NCBI RefSeq assembly: GCF_049852125.1
Contig: NZ_CP187532.1
Location: 2,108,001-2,172,000, forward strand
DNA: 64,000 nt
Direction of reading: 5' to 3'
Source of the DNA: Senimuribacter sp049852125
GTDB taxonomy: Bacteria > Bacillota > Clostridia > Peptostreptococcales > Anaerovoracaceae
Every line of letters begins with the position of its first letter. Position 1 is the first letter of the stretch. Position numbers and translations under genes: made by a program. Below the pieces are notes generated by a model, which ran no database searches, was not told the origin of the DNA, and saw only the letters and a list, made by a program, of their open reading frames with translations. Below are positions 8,518-17,967 of the stretch, one piece after another.

Positions 8518-11500
8518 CTACATTTTAATTGATTTTCCTGTGCCCAGCAGATACAGATATGCTTCCTTCACAGGAAGTCCCGTTGCCTGTATCAATGCAT
8601 TCGAATAGATTGCGATCTGATCCCTGTACGCTCCGCGCAGTCTATCCGCCTCCTCATCAAAGGATTTCTCTCTGTCAATCCAATTCGTCTTGTAATCCAA
8701 TAGGACCAGCTCTCCGTCTTCCTCAAAAAAGCAGTCTATAATACCCTGTACTACCACCATCTCGCCCTCGCTTCTCTGCAAAAGGTTGAAATGCCGCTCT
8801 CTCTGCAGCCTGCCCTCTGCAAAAGCCGACGCGCACCGCGCGCCCAATTCTGTGCCAAAAAAGTCCATAATCCGAGACAGATAAACGATGCTGATTTCTT
8901 TTTCTGTAAAAATTCCAGCCTGTACCATAGCCTCCGTAGCTTCTTCCAAATAAGGTTTTCCTTCCTCTGCGGCTCTGGCAAAGTCAATTCGCTCCATAAT
9001 ACCGTGATAAATTGTACCCCGCTCAGCCGCTGTCAGAGTTTTTTCGTTTTGACGGAACTTAGGTACTGCAAGATCCGGCGTATAAATCCCCCGCTCATCG
9101 GCGCTCCTATTAATCTCTGTTACCGAATACTTGGATTTCAGCTGCCGCGCCTTTTCATACGGATAGACAAAATCTAAGCGCCGCGTAATCTCCCACCGTT
9201 CTCTGTCGTCAGGCGTTCCGTCATAGATATCCCAATCCATTGGATTTCCATACCGCATTCGCCTGTTTGCCGCTGCCGGAGAAAGCAAATTAGCGTCCAC
9301 CATCTGAAAATCTGAAACCTGTCCGATCATATCCAGATAACAGCTATCGCCGCCCAGACCTGTTTCACGATTCTCTAGATACTTTTCGCCATCCTTTACA
9401 CAGCCTGTAAGATACAGAAAATCCTTCGCACGCGTCAGGGCCACATAGAGAATTCGAATTTCTTCCTGATATTCTTCTCTGTGAACCTGTTTTCCGATCA
9501 GCCTCTGCAGCAAAGTCTGCTTATACCAATGTCCCTCAAAATCAGCCAGCGTCATCCCCAGGCCCAGATCCTTATGCAGAGTAATACCGCGTCCCATCCT
9601 GGTATAGTTGAGCCGTCTGCCCAGTCCGCTGACGATAACCATCGGGAATTCCAATCCCTTGCTCTTATGAATCGTCATAATCCGTACCAGATTGTCATTC
9701 TCTCCTACTAACTTTACCTGTCCCATAGGAACCTTACGATCCTTTACTGCGTCAATATATCGGACAAAGCTGTATAAAGAGCTCTGCCGGCTCTGACTAT
9801 AGCTCTCCGCTTTATCTACAAGCGCCCGCAAATTAGCCTGCCTCTGACTTCCCCCCGGCATAGCTCCAATGCGCAGATAGTATCCTGTTTCTAATAACAG
9901 ACTCCACACAAAATTCCCAAGCGGTACAGACGCTGCTTTTTCCTTCCATTTCTTTATGGAAGCTAAGGCTGCCGCGCACTTTTCCTTTAAAGGATCCTCA
10001 TCATCATTTAACGCCGTTACCTCAGCCTCTGCCGGTACGTCAGACGGACACCCCTTTGATGCGAAGGTAATAAAAGCCGACGCGTAAGATCCCTCAGGCC
10101 GCGCTGCTCTCACTCTGCCTAATTCCTCTGCAGAAAACCCGAAGATTTCTGAATGAAGCACGCTGATCAGCGGCACGTCCTGCATCTTATTATCTATCAC
10201 TGACAAAAGGTTCATGAAGACCTGAATCTCCATGGTGTCGAAGTACCCGTCGCTGTCGTCTACAAAGCTTTCAATGCCATTATCCTTCAAAGCGTTGTAG
10301 AAAATATCTGCGTAATTTTTTACGCCGCGCATCAGTATGACGATATCGGACAGCTGCAGGGCTCTCTCACGGCCCGCCTTGTGATCAAAAAATATCCGTC
10401 CCAGATTTTCTTTAACCAGCCTGCAGACCTCCAAGGCCTCCACCTCGGCGCTGCGAAGATCGGCAAGTTCTTCATCTGTCTCATCTATACTGCTCATATC
10501 CACTACGCGCAAAGCCGGCGTAAAAAGGCAAGGTCCGTCATACTCCACGCCCCGGTAAAGCATGGCCTGCTCATCGTACCCCTCCATCAAGTCGCCGAAG
10601 ATCAAATTAATCTCATCGATAATAGCGCCCTTGCTCCGGAAATTACGATTCAAATCAATTTTCACACAACGGTCCATATCAGCGCCATAGGATTCATATT
10701 TCTGACGAAAAATCTCCGGCTCCGCCAGACGAAACTTATAGATACTCTGTTTGATATCTCCAACCATAAACAGATTGTTTTCCCTCTTTACTCTGGAGAT
10801 AATCTCCTCCTGTAAGATATTCGTATCCTGATACTCATCAATAAAAATGTACGCAAACTTATTTCTGTAATATGACGCTGCCTCCGGGTCCTCCAGAATT
10901 TCCAGGCAAAAATGCTCAATATCGTTAAAATCCACCAGGTGACGTTCGGCTTTTGCCTGAGTAAACAGGCTATGATAATCGAGCAATAGCTTTCGCAAGG
11001 TCTCTGCTTTGGGCGCAGTCTGATTCAATTCCTCAATTTGTTCCTTCAGGCTTTCCGAAAAGCACAATTTCTTTAGCTCTGCAAGCATAGCCGCCGCACG
11101 CTTTCTCAAAGCGCTGACTGACTTCTTAACAGATTCATAATCAGGTTTTTCTTCTTTTTTCGCGCTAAGTCTTACCGTAGGCAAACTGTTGACAATCAGT
11201 CCCGCGCCGTCAAAATCCTTCTCTCCGGCGCTGATTGCCATCCGCTCATAATACGGCAGTTCCTCTTGCCGCAGCTTTTCCGCCAGCCTCATAAGGCCTG
11301 CCTCATCCAGTAGATTTATTGCCTGTTTTTCAAGGGTAAGAGCCTGTTCTAACGTGCTATCGATAAAATCCCAGAGTTTTCCCATCAAAGGATCTTTCAC
11401 AAAATCATCCGCTGACAAATGCAGGGCCTCGATCTTCTGATCCAGCCACCTCCAGGGATAAGGCAGCGATTGCAGCACGTTATAAGCGCTGTCCAGAAGG

Positions 11501-12009
11501 TCTCGGAGCTGATTCAAATTCCGTTCCCCCGCATACCAACCTAAAAAATCATAAAAGGGCTGGCTGTCTTCCTCAAACCATGACTCTAAAAGTAAATCCA
11601 TAGAATCCTCTTTCAGAATCGTTCGTTGGGCATCATCACAAATGGAAAAAGAAGGTTCAATATCCGCGGCATAAAAGAACCGATGAATGACGTCCAGCGC
11701 AAAAGCATGAAACGTACTAATATTAGCTCGAGGCAGCAATGCTAGCTGTTTTCTCAGTCTTTCCGAATGCGCCGGATCTGCCTCGATCTCCTGATACAAG
11801 GCGCTGCGAATCTTCTCCTTCATTTCCGACGCCGCGGCATTTGTGAAAGTAACGATAAGCATCCTGTCGATAGATACGCCGTCTTCCAGAATCAATTTTT
11901 TAATTCTTTCTACCAATACAGCCGTTTTTCCCGATCCTGCCGCCGCTGCCACCAATATATTACAGTTCCTTCGTTGTATGGCTTCCAGTTGTTCCTTTGT
12001 CCAATTCAT
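8518..12009 (-). CDS. addA: ATP-dependent helicase/nuclease subunit A
   Basis: AddA is the helicase-nuclease subunit of the AddAB complex, which processes double-strand DNA ends for recombination. Seen are the UvrD/Rep Walker A AAAAGSGKTAVLVERI near residue 25, the Walker B region FIDEYQDTN near 390, helicase motifs including TIHKSKGLEFPMV and ILYVALTRAKDFLYL, and the C-terminal RecB-type nuclease motif VLLDYKTNW near 1105. I chose ATG 12009 (1163 residues, MNWTKEQLEAI) because AAAGAGG lies 6-7 nt upstream; an ATG at 12030 adds seven residues. addB, usually immediately upstream, is absent here: the upstream neighbour is divergent gpmI. A patatin gene follows in the same transcript. Confidence 0.95.
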   Translation of the reverse strand: MNWTKEQLEAIQRRNCNILVAAAAGSGKTAVLVERIKKLILEDGVSIDRMLIVTFTNAAASEMKEKIRSALYQEIEADPAHSERLRKQLALLPRANISTFHAFALDVIHRFFYAADIEPSFSICDDAQRTILKEDSMDLLLESWFEEDSQPFYDFLGWYAGERNLNQLRDLLDSAYNVLQSLPYPWRWLDQKIEALHLSADDFVKDPLMGKLWDFIDSTLEQALTLEKQAINLLDEAGLMRLAEKLRQEELPYYERMAISAGEKDFDGAGLIVNSLPTVRLSAKKEEKPDYESVKKSVSALRKRAAAMLAELKKLCFSESLKEQIEELNQTAPKAETLRKLLLDYHSLFTQAKAERHLVDFNDIEHFCLEILEDPEAASYYRNKFAYIFIDEYQDTNILQEEIISRVKRENNLFMVGDIKQSIYKFRLAEPEIFRQKYESYGADMDRCVKIDLNRNFRSKGAIIDEINLIFGDLMEGYDEQAMLYRGVEYDGPCLFTPALRVVDMSSIDETDEELADLRSAEVEALEVCRLVKENLGRIFFDHKAGRERALQLSDIVILMRGVKNYADIFYNALKDNGIESFVDDSDGYFDTMEIQVFMNLLSVIDNKMQDVPLISVLHSEIFGFSAEELGRVRAARPEGSYASAFITFASKGCPSDVPAEAEVTALNDDEDPLKEKCAAALASIKKWKEKAASVPLGNFVWSLLLETGYYLRIGAMPGGSQRQANLRALVDKAESYSQSRQSSLYSFVRYIDAVKDRKVPMGQVKLVGENDNLVRIMTIHKSKGLEFPMVIVSGLGRRLNYTRMGRGITLHKDLGLGMTLADFEGHWYKQTLLQRLIGKQVHREEYQEEIRILYVALTRAKDFLYLTGCVKDGEKYLENRETGLGGDSCYLDMIGQVSDFQMVDANLLSPAAANRRMRYGNPMDWDIYDGTPDDRERWEITRRLDFVYPYEKARQLKSKYSVTEINRSADERGIYTPDLAVPKFRQNEKTLTAAERGTIYHGIMERIDFARAAEEGKPYLEEATEAMVQAGIFTEKEISIVYLSRIMDFFGTELGARCASAFAEGRLQRERHFNLLQRSEGEMVVVQGIIDCFFEEDGELVLLDYKTNWIDREKSFDEEADRLRGAYRDQIAIYSNALIQATGLPVKEAYLYLLGTGKSIKM

Positions 12010-12038
12010 AAGATACCTCTTTTTCTTCATTCACCTCT

Positions 12039-12066
12039 TTGATTATACCAAAAAATTTGATATAAT
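12039..12066 (+). promoter_or_regulatory. gpmI promoter in the addA/gpmI divergent region
   Basis: TTGATT (12039-12044), 16 bp, TATAAT (12061-12066). A second TATAAT on the minus strand (12047-12042) overlaps it and probably serves addA, so the two promoters share the same short interval. Confidence 0.65.
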
Positions 12067-12099
12067 GGAAAGACAATCTGAGAAATGGAGATGAAATCT

Positions 12100-13623
12100 A
12101 TGAATATAAACAAAAGACCGACCATGCTGATGATTTTAGATGGATTTGGCCTGAATTCTACAAAAAAAGGAAATGCTATCGCCGCTGCGAAAACACCCAA
12201 TCTGGATCATATCTTTGCGGAATACCCAAAGACCAGTTTGGCAGCCTGCGGTCTCGCTGTTGGACTGCCTGAAGGACAGATGGGAAACTCTGAGGTGGGT
12301 CATTTAAATATCGGTGCAGGACGGATCGTCTATCAAGAGCTGACCAGAATTACAAAATCCATCGAGGATGGGGACTTCTTCGAAAACCAAGCGCTTTGCG
12401 CCGCTATGAACCACGCGCTGAAAAACAATTCTGCTCTCCATCTGCTGGGACTTCTGTCGGACGGAGGCGTGCACAGTCATATCAGCCACCTCTTTGCCCT
12501 TCTGGACATGGCAAAGAAAAAAGGGCTCTCAAAAGTCTATATTCATTGCTTCCTGGACGGTCGCGACGTACCGCCGCGCTGTGCAAACCAATATATACAG
12601 TCCCTGCAGCAGCATATAGATCGTCTGGAGTTAGGGGAAATTTCAACAATTGCCGGCAGATACTACGCCATGGACCGGGATAAACGCTGGGATAGAGTAG
12701 AAACAGCCTACGATTGTATGACCTTAGGACAGGGCTATGAAGCCGCAACCGGCTGCGCCGCTGTAGACGCCGCATACGAGCGAGAGGAAAACGACGAATT
12801 TGTCAGACCGACCTCTACCGGTTCGGGAAAAGTGTGCGACGGAGACGCTTTGATCATGTTTAATTTCCGTCCTGATCGAGCCAGAGAAATCACACGTGCT
12901 TTTACAGACCCCGATTTCGACGGCTTTGTGCGGAAAAAGGTTGTCTCTGATATCAAATACGTATGCATGACACAATACGATGCTTCCATGCCTAATGTAG
13001 AAATAGCCTTTCCTCCGCAGACCTTAGTCAATACCTTCGGCGACTATATCGCCTCCCTGGGTCTTGCGCAGCTACGCATCGCGGAGACAGAAAAATACGC
13101 GCACGTAACCTTTTTCTTCAACGGCGGCGTGGAAGCGCCTTGCCACGGAGAAGATCGAATTCTGGTTCCTTCTCCGAAGGTAGCTACATACGATCTGCAG
13201 CCTTCCATGAGCGCCCCAGAAGTAACATCTCAGGCGCTCGCACAAATTGAAACGCAAAAATACGACTGTATTATTCTCAACTTCGCCAACGCGGACATGG
13301 TCGGTCATACCGGTGATTTTGACGCGGCGGTAACGGCCATTGAAACGCTGGATCAGTGTGTACCGCAAATCGTTTCCGCCGTACTGGCAAAAGGCGGACA
13401 AATTCTGCTGACAGCTGATCACGGTAATGCCGATTGTATGATGGATGAAGCCGGCAACGTAGTCACCGCTCATTCGTTGAATCCTGTGCCGCTGGTACAT
13501 ATTTCTGACCGCCCGTCTCAGCTTTCTGACGGAGGCCGGCTGTGTGATATCGCGCCTACTATGCTGAATCTGATGGGACTTCCTGTTCCTGCTGAAATGA
13601 CAGGGAGAAGCCTGATAAAATAG
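12100..13623 (+). CDS. gpmI: 2,3-bisphosphoglycerate-independent phosphoglycerate mutase
   Basis: This glycolytic and gluconeogenic enzyme interconverts 3- and 2-phosphoglycerate using two Mn2+ ions. Seen are LMILDGFGLN (metal ligand Asp14), the phospho-acceptor Ser64 in GQMGNSEVGHLNIGAG, DGRDVPP, RYYAMDRDKRWDR, and the C-terminal metal site LTADHGNADCM. With the start at ATG 12100 (MNINKRPT) the length is 507, normal for the family. That start has GGAG nine bases upstream, whereas the ATGs at 12085 and 12091 have no ribosome site. It stands alone rather than in the common gap-pgk-tpi-gpmI-eno operon. Confidence 0.97.
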   Translation: MNINKRPTMLMILDGFGLNSTKKGNAIAAAKTPNLDHIFAEYPKTSLAACGLAVGLPEGQMGNSEVGHLNIGAGRIVYQELTRITKSIEDGDFFENQALCAAMNHALKNNSALHLLGLLSDGGVHSHISHLFALLDMAKKKGLSKVYIHCFLDGRDVPPRCANQYIQSLQQHIDRLELGEISTIAGRYYAMDRDKRWDRVETAYDCMTLGQGYEAATGCAAVDAAYEREENDEFVRPTSTGSGKVCDGDALIMFNFRPDRAREITRAFTDPDFDGFVRKKVVSDIKYVCMTQYDASMPNVEIAFPPQTLVNTFGDYIASLGLAQLRIAETEKYAHVTFFFNGGVEAPCHGEDRILVPSPKVATYDLQPSMSAPEVTSQALAQIETQKYDCIILNFANADMVGHTGDFDAAVTAIETLDQCVPQIVSAVLAKGGQILLTADHGNADCMMDEAGNVVTAHSLNPVPLVHISDRPSQLSDGGRLCDIAPTMLNLMGLPVPAEMTGRSLIK

Positions 13624-13637
13624 TTAATCTAAAAAAT

Positions 13638-13668
13638 GCCGGACAGGTTTTTTCCCGTCCGGCGATTT
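13638..13668. terminator. Terminator after gpmI
   Basis: GCCGGAC (13638-13644) pairs with GTCCGGC (13657-13663). A short T-run follows on the plus strand (13665-13668) and an A-run precedes it, so it may work in both directions. Confidence 0.85.
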
Positions 13669-13678
13669 TAATTAAAGT

Positions 13679-13930
13679 TTAATTTTCTTTTCTTCTAAAG
13701 CACATCGCTCCTAATAGGCCAGCTGAGAGCGCCAGTATACCGGTTATCGCCGCAAGCGGCGCGTGATCTCCCGTCTTTGGCTGATCAGGATCGGCTTTTT
13801 CAGAGTAGTCTCCGTTCAAATGGTCGTCCTTTGGCAAATCCGTACCCGGACTCAGCGGAACATCCGGATCATCGATAATCGGATCGTCTATTCCCGGATC
13901 CGGCCCTAAAGGCACATCGGGATCATCATA
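13679..13930 (-). pseudogene. Orphan sorting-signal tail of a lost surface protein
   Basis: This open frame contains a Pro/Asp-rich segment with a repeated D-P-D-V-P-L motif, then QPKTGD, a hydrophobic helix (PLAAITGILALSAG) and FRRKEN: a complete LPxTG-type cell-wall sorting signal. The frame is closed upstream by TAA at 13933-13931. The only start is a GTG at 13915 without a ribosome site, and there is no signal peptide or globular domain. I read it as the C-terminal remnant of a wall-anchored protein whose body has been deleted. It could be expressed only as a fusion to something else. Confidence 0.7.
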
Positions 13931-13955
13931 TTATACCCCTACACCAATATTCTTG

Positions 13956-15542
13956 TCAATCTTTATTATCATGATACGGTATATATTTGCTAATAATTCT
14001 TTCCGCTACTTTAATACCGTCGCAGGCAGCGCTCATGATGCCTCCCGCATAGCCTGTGCCCTCCCCCGCTGGATAAAATCCTCCGAAGGTTCCTTCCATC
14101 TGTTCATTTCGAGCAAACCGCACCGGCGAAGAACTCCTGGTTTCTACCGCCGTCATTACCGCTGATGGATCGTCAAATCCCTCTAACTTCCTACCGAGAA
14201 CAGGAATAGCTTCTCGCATGCACTCCACCGCAAAGGCCGGCAGTGAGCGAATAACCGGTTGAGCATTTTCTGAATCATCCCGAAACGCTCCCCAAGTAGT
14301 CTGTGGCGCCCGGTATGTACAGCCGCCGTTTTCATAAGCTAGTCTTTCGTATCTCTCCTGAAATTCCACACCGGCCAGAGGATGCGGCGATGAAAAATCT
14401 TCGCACCGCACGTCAACCAGCAAACCGCTGTTAGCCGTTCCACTATTTCTTGCCCGATTACTCATGCCGTTGGTTACTACGCCTCCTTCCTGTGAGGACG
14501 CGATGATAACCTCGCCTCCGGGACACATGCAAAAGGTATACACGCCGCGCCCGTCAGCGCAATGATGAGACAACTTATAATCGGCCGGCGGAAGTCCCTT
14601 CGTTCCTCCATACTGCCCATGATCAATCAGAGCCTGAGGGTGTTCAATCCGCACGCCGATAGAGAATGGCTTTTGCTGCATCTTAACGCCTCTCTCCAAC
14701 AAATATCGAAACGTATCCCTGGCGCTATGTCCAATAGCCAGCACCACATTTTCAGTAAGAATTTCTTCACGCTGACCGTTGGTTTCAACTACTATGGATT
14801 TAACATGCTTCTGTCCGGTTTTCAATTCAACAAACCTTGTGTTGAACCTTATCTCACCGCCGCAGCGAATGATTTCCTGACGAATATTCTTTACAACAGA
14901 CCGCAAAACATCCGTACCGATATGAGGCTTCTGCTTATATAAAATATCCGCGTTTGCCCCGGCTTTTACAAATTCCTCCAATACCTTGCGAATACGACTG
15001 TCCTTGATCCCTGTAGTCAGCTTACCATCGGAAAAAGTTCCTGCGCCGCCTTCGCCGAACTGAACATTAGATTCCGTATTGAGGACGCCTTCTTTCCAAA
15101 ATTTCTCCACATCCCGCACGCGATCTTCTATACAGCCGCCTCTCTCAATGACCAAAGGACGATAGCCTCTCCTCGCCAAAATCAGGCTGCAAAACATGCC
15201 GCAAGGGCCGAATCCAATAACGACAGGCCTATGCTCCAGCCTCTCACTGCCGCTGGCGGCGTCCTTATAAGTCATATCCGGCGCTTCCGTCAAGCCTAGT
15301 TTCGTACCCACCGGCAAGCGCACGCAGTCCTTTGGTCTCTGACGCGTTACCGCGCAAAAATCCACCGTGTAAACCAATTTAATATCCTTTTTATCACGTG
15401 CATCTATGGACTCTCTGATAATTTCCATATCTGTCAATATTAAATCACGATTTCCTATCCTTTTCAGGATTTTTTTCGCCAGATCATTTTGCGTTGCTCC
15501 CACATTGACCTTAATCTGCTGCATCCTGTAGCGCTTCTTCAT
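13956..15542 (-). CDS. FAD-dependent oxidoreductase (NAD(P)/FAD-binding)
   Basis: This 528-residue flavoprotein has an N-terminal domain of about 90 residues (MKKRYRMQQIKVNVGATQND) preceding the Rossmann FAD-binding motif VVIGFGPCGMFCSLILARRG. It also has GGAGTFSDGKLTTG, VLAIGHSARDTF, and a C-terminal FAD motif GEGTGYAGGIMSAACDG. It belongs to the widespread Firmicutes family of FAD-dependent dehydrogenases with an unknown substrate. ATG 15542 overlaps the upstream flavoprotein stop by 4 nt (ATGA), so the two are translationally coupled; an ATG at 15608 would lie deep inside that gene. The orphan sorting-signal fragment lies 25 bp beyond its stop. Confidence 0.85.
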   Translation of the reverse strand: MKKRYRMQQIKVNVGATQNDLAKKILKRIGNRDLILTDMEIIRESIDARDKKDIKLVYTVDFCAVTRQRPKDCVRLPVGTKLGLTEAPDMTYKDAASGSERLEHRPVVIGFGPCGMFCSLILARRGYRPLVIERGGCIEDRVRDVEKFWKEGVLNTESNVQFGEGGAGTFSDGKLTTGIKDSRIRKVLEEFVKAGANADILYKQKPHIGTDVLRSVVKNIRQEIIRCGGEIRFNTRFVELKTGQKHVKSIVVETNGQREEILTENVVLAIGHSARDTFRYLLERGVKMQQKPFSIGVRIEHPQALIDHGQYGGTKGLPPADYKLSHHCADGRGVYTFCMCPGGEVIIASSQEGGVVTNGMSNRARNSGTANSGLLVDVRCEDFSSPHPLAGVEFQERYERLAYENGGCTYRAPQTTWGAFRDDSENAQPVIRSLPAFAVECMREAIPVLGRKLEGFDDPSAVMTAVETRSSSPVRFARNEQMEGTFGGFYPAGEGTGYAGGIMSAACDGIKVAERIISKYIPYHDNKD

Positions 15543-16678
15543 TTCGCCATCTCCCTTCCCGCGCGCATACCCGTTTCCCAGGCATGCTGCAAGTTGTATC
15601 CGCCGCACGGTCCGTCATAATCTAAAACCTCGCCCGCAAAGAAAAGACCGTCCGTCAAGCGAGACTGACATGTCTGATCATCTACCTCATCCATGCAGAC
15701 GCCTCCCTTTGTAACCTGTGCAAAATCCCAACCTCGTACGCCTGATGGAGTTAATGGAAATGCTTTCAGCAGCTTTACTGTGGTTTTCATATCGCCCTTT
15801 GATAATTCAATGATCCTGTTTGCAATCGGTCCGCGTACCAGAAACTGCAGCAGCCGTTCACCATCAAATCCGTCACCTTGTCTCTTAATAAGCAGCTTTT
15901 CAAGATCATCGATTTCAAATTCTGGAAAAAAGTCAACTTCAATTCTGTAATCGTCAAAACCGTTTGCAAGGCTGCTCCCTTTAGGAATCAAAAGGTATCT
16001 CGACAAATTGAAAACACAGATCCCTGAAATGCCGTTTCTGGTAAACTGCACCTCACCCACCTCCGTAAAAACCTTCCGTTTCTGGAAGAACAGGCTGACT
16101 GCGGCCTTGGCCCGAATACCATCCATCCGTTCCGTGTCCTCCTTCACCTCCACCGCGGTTAAGACAGGAATCAATTTCTCCACCTTATGCCCCATAGCGC
16201 GAGCAAAGCGAAATCCGTCTCCGGTGCTTCCATTTGCCGGTCCTGCTTTACCCCCACAGGCAATCAATACTTTCTTCGCATACAGCTCTCTGTTAGCCAA
16301 AGAAATCCGAAATCCATCTCGCTGCTTTTCTACGCAAATGACCTCAGCGCAGGTATCTACTCTAATGCCCAACAGCTGTATTTGAGAAACCAAAGCGCTT
16401 TGTACCGCACGCGCCTCCTCAGTATAGGGATAGATTCGCCCTGCGCTGTCAGTTCGTGTTAAAACGCCTATGCTTTCAAAAAAATCCAATACTTTAAGGC
16501 TTCCCTCACAGGACGTATTAGATAAATTACATTTGCCATTACCTGTGGCTAAAATCTTCTTCCCCAGCTGATTCTTTTTCTCCAAAATTAAAACTTCCCT
16601 TGCGGGGTTCTCTCTTTTGGCGCATATAGCCGCCGTCATACCGGCAGCTCCTCCGCCGATGATACAAATATCTGTCAT
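15539..16678 (-). CDS. HI0933/BaiN-family flavoprotein
   Basis: This is a 379-residue NAD(P)/FAD-dependent oxidoreductase of the HI0933 family. The dinucleotide fold is IIGGGAAGMTAAI, followed by the family signature KKILATGNGKCNLSN. Further motifs are LIACGGKAGPANGSTGDGF, FTRNGISG, and the C-terminal FFAGEVLDYDGPCGGYNLQ with the FAD-contacting GGYN. Members include BaiN, which reduces bile-acid intermediates, but the family is present in many bacteria with no bile metabolism, so no substrate is assigned. The pair with the next flavoprotein is coupled through an ATGA overlap and lies downstream of a terminator, so it is its own transcription unit. Confidence 0.88.
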   Translation of the reverse strand: MTDICIIGGGAAGMTAAICAKRENPAREVLILEKKNQLGKKILATGNGKCNLSNTSCEGSLKVLDFFESIGVLTRTDSAGRIYPYTEEARAVQSALVSQIQLLGIRVDTCAEVICVEKQRDGFRISLANRELYAKKVLIACGGKAGPANGSTGDGFRFARAMGHKVEKLIPVLTAVEVKEDTERMDGIRAKAAVSLFFQKRKVFTEVGEVQFTRNGISGICVFNLSRYLLIPKGSSLANGFDDYRIEVDFFPEFEIDDLEKLLIKRQGDGFDGERLLQFLVRGPIANRIIELSKGDMKTTVKLLKAFPLTPSGVRGWDFAQVTKGGVCMDEVDDQTCQSRLTDGLFFAGEVLDYDGPCGGYNLQHAWETGMRAGREMAK

Positions 16679-16700
16679 TGTTAAACGTCCCTCTCTGTCT

Positions 16701-16733
16701 AAAAAAACAGGACTTCCCCTATGGAGAAATCCC
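16701..16733 (-). terminator. Terminator of the DUF308 gene
   Basis: On the minus strand a 10-bp stem (16732-16723 with 16719-16710) with loop ATAG is followed by seven T. It separates the DUF308 gene from the flavoprotein pair. Confidence 0.85.
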
Positions 16734-16743
16734 GTATCATCCT

Positions 16744-17469
16744 CTACGCTTCCTGACTTTCCTCAGATTCAGCCGTTTCGCCGATAGGCTGATTGATAAT
16801 ATCCTCAACCACCATTGCCTCCTCTGCAGCCTTTACCGCTCTGCGCGCCTTTCTGGCCTTCTTAATGGCCTTCTTCGCTTCCTTATGCGCCTCCTGCGCG
16901 GCCGCCTGCGCGTCAGCAATCTTCTCATCCTTCGTCTTGATCAAATCCGGTTTATTATATGTGATATCCGCACCGATCTTCACCGTATTCGCCCCCTGAA
17001 TGACAAAGATAATACCCAGCATCATCAGAACAGACAAATTCAGCAGCATAGAATTGAAGAAAGTGTAAACGCCCGCTATGAGATTCAGTCCGCTGACGCA
17101 AACCATCCAGTAAAAGTCGATATCTTTCTCCTGTGTATCCTGTACCTGAGTTAATATAACAAAGCCACGAATGCCGGAAATCATACTCCATAAACCAAAG
17201 ACCACCGGCACAGCAATATCCGCCGCCAACTGTCCGGTTAACACTACAATGCCCAGAACAAAGGTCGTCAACCCTTCAATCAAAATCCAATGTCTGTTTT
17301 CCTCATCCTCTATGGTGCGCTTATACGCAAAACATTCTACCATGCCGACAATGATAAAAACAGCTCCTATAGGAAAGGCCAGTGAGATGAAAGACAGACC
17401 AGCATTCGCAACGGAGAACACACCCAGTATGGTAAGCAGTATGCCCCCTGCAATGGTTAATATTCTCAC
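16744..17469 (-). CDS. DUF308 (HdeD-like) membrane protein with charged tail
   Basis: Residues about 1-165 carry six hydrophobic helices in the HdeD/DUF308 pattern. Residues about 180-220 form an Ala/Lys/Arg-rich, probably coiled-coil cytoplasmic segment (AHKEAKKAIKKARKARR), and the end is acidic. The start is taken as GTG 17469 because GGAGGT lies seven bases before it; a TTG fifteen bases upstream would place the ribosome site inside the gene. HdeD relatives are linked to acid stress in enterobacteria, but in Firmicutes the function is unknown. It is monocistronic with its own terminator. Confidence 0.75.
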   Translation of the reverse strand: MRILTIAGGILLTILGVFSVANAGLSFISLAFPIGAVFIIVGMVECFAYKRTIEDEENRHWILIEGLTTFVLGIVVLTGQLAADIAVPVVFGLWSMISGIRGFVILTQVQDTQEKDIDFYWMVCVSGLNLIAGVYTFFNSMLLNLSVLMMLGIIFVIQGANTVKIGADITYNKPDLIKTKDEKIADAQAAAQEAHKEAKKAIKKARKARRAVKAAEEAMVVEDIINQPIGETAESEESQEA

Positions 17470-17619
17470 TTTCTCTACCTCCAATTTTTTCTATGTATCA
17501 TAAGTATTGCTTTTTATTATACTGAACAGCACAGTAAAAGTCAAGAAACTGCCAGTGTGACGCAGTCAATCGCGTAAAGGTCTCTGAAAGACACACACAA
17601 TTCTTCTTATCCTTTGATA

Positions 17620-17960
17620 ACCGTATGCGCGCAAAATTCCCGCTATTTTTTTAAAAAACTGCGTTTGCTCACCGAAATCCGCAGCTATTTACCTCTTTTT
17701 CTCAAAAAGTTGCGCGCGCCACCTAAAACGTGCAGCTATCTATAATCTTTTTCCACAAATGTTGCGTACTTCTAGAGCTAAGATCTTATTTTTAGTAAAT
17801 ATTTGGCATTAAATTCCATATATTGCACTTTTGTCCACCGTGCTTTTTCTCGCTGCGCACCGCGGACTAAAAAAATCACAGAAAGCTGCGTATTTTACAA
17901 CCGCAACGCAACAATAAGCAAAAAAGAATAAAAAAACTGCGCGAAAATTCCAGCATAGCC
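17620..17960. repeat. Degenerate ~51-52 bp tandem array, no gene
   Basis: The gap between the Usp and DUF308 genes holds related units with TGCG at 17626, 17660, 17711 and 17763, spaced 34, 51 and 52 bp. The two best units share TGCG, then CACC, then GCAGCTAT and then CTTTTTC. A motif like the first unit (TGCGCGAAAATTCC) recurs near 17938. On the minus strand the 17660 unit reads CTGCG...CGCAG followed by T-runs, resembling a weak terminator. No coding potential was seen in 17485-17967. Confidence 0.6.
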
Positions 17961-17967
17961 CTTGATT

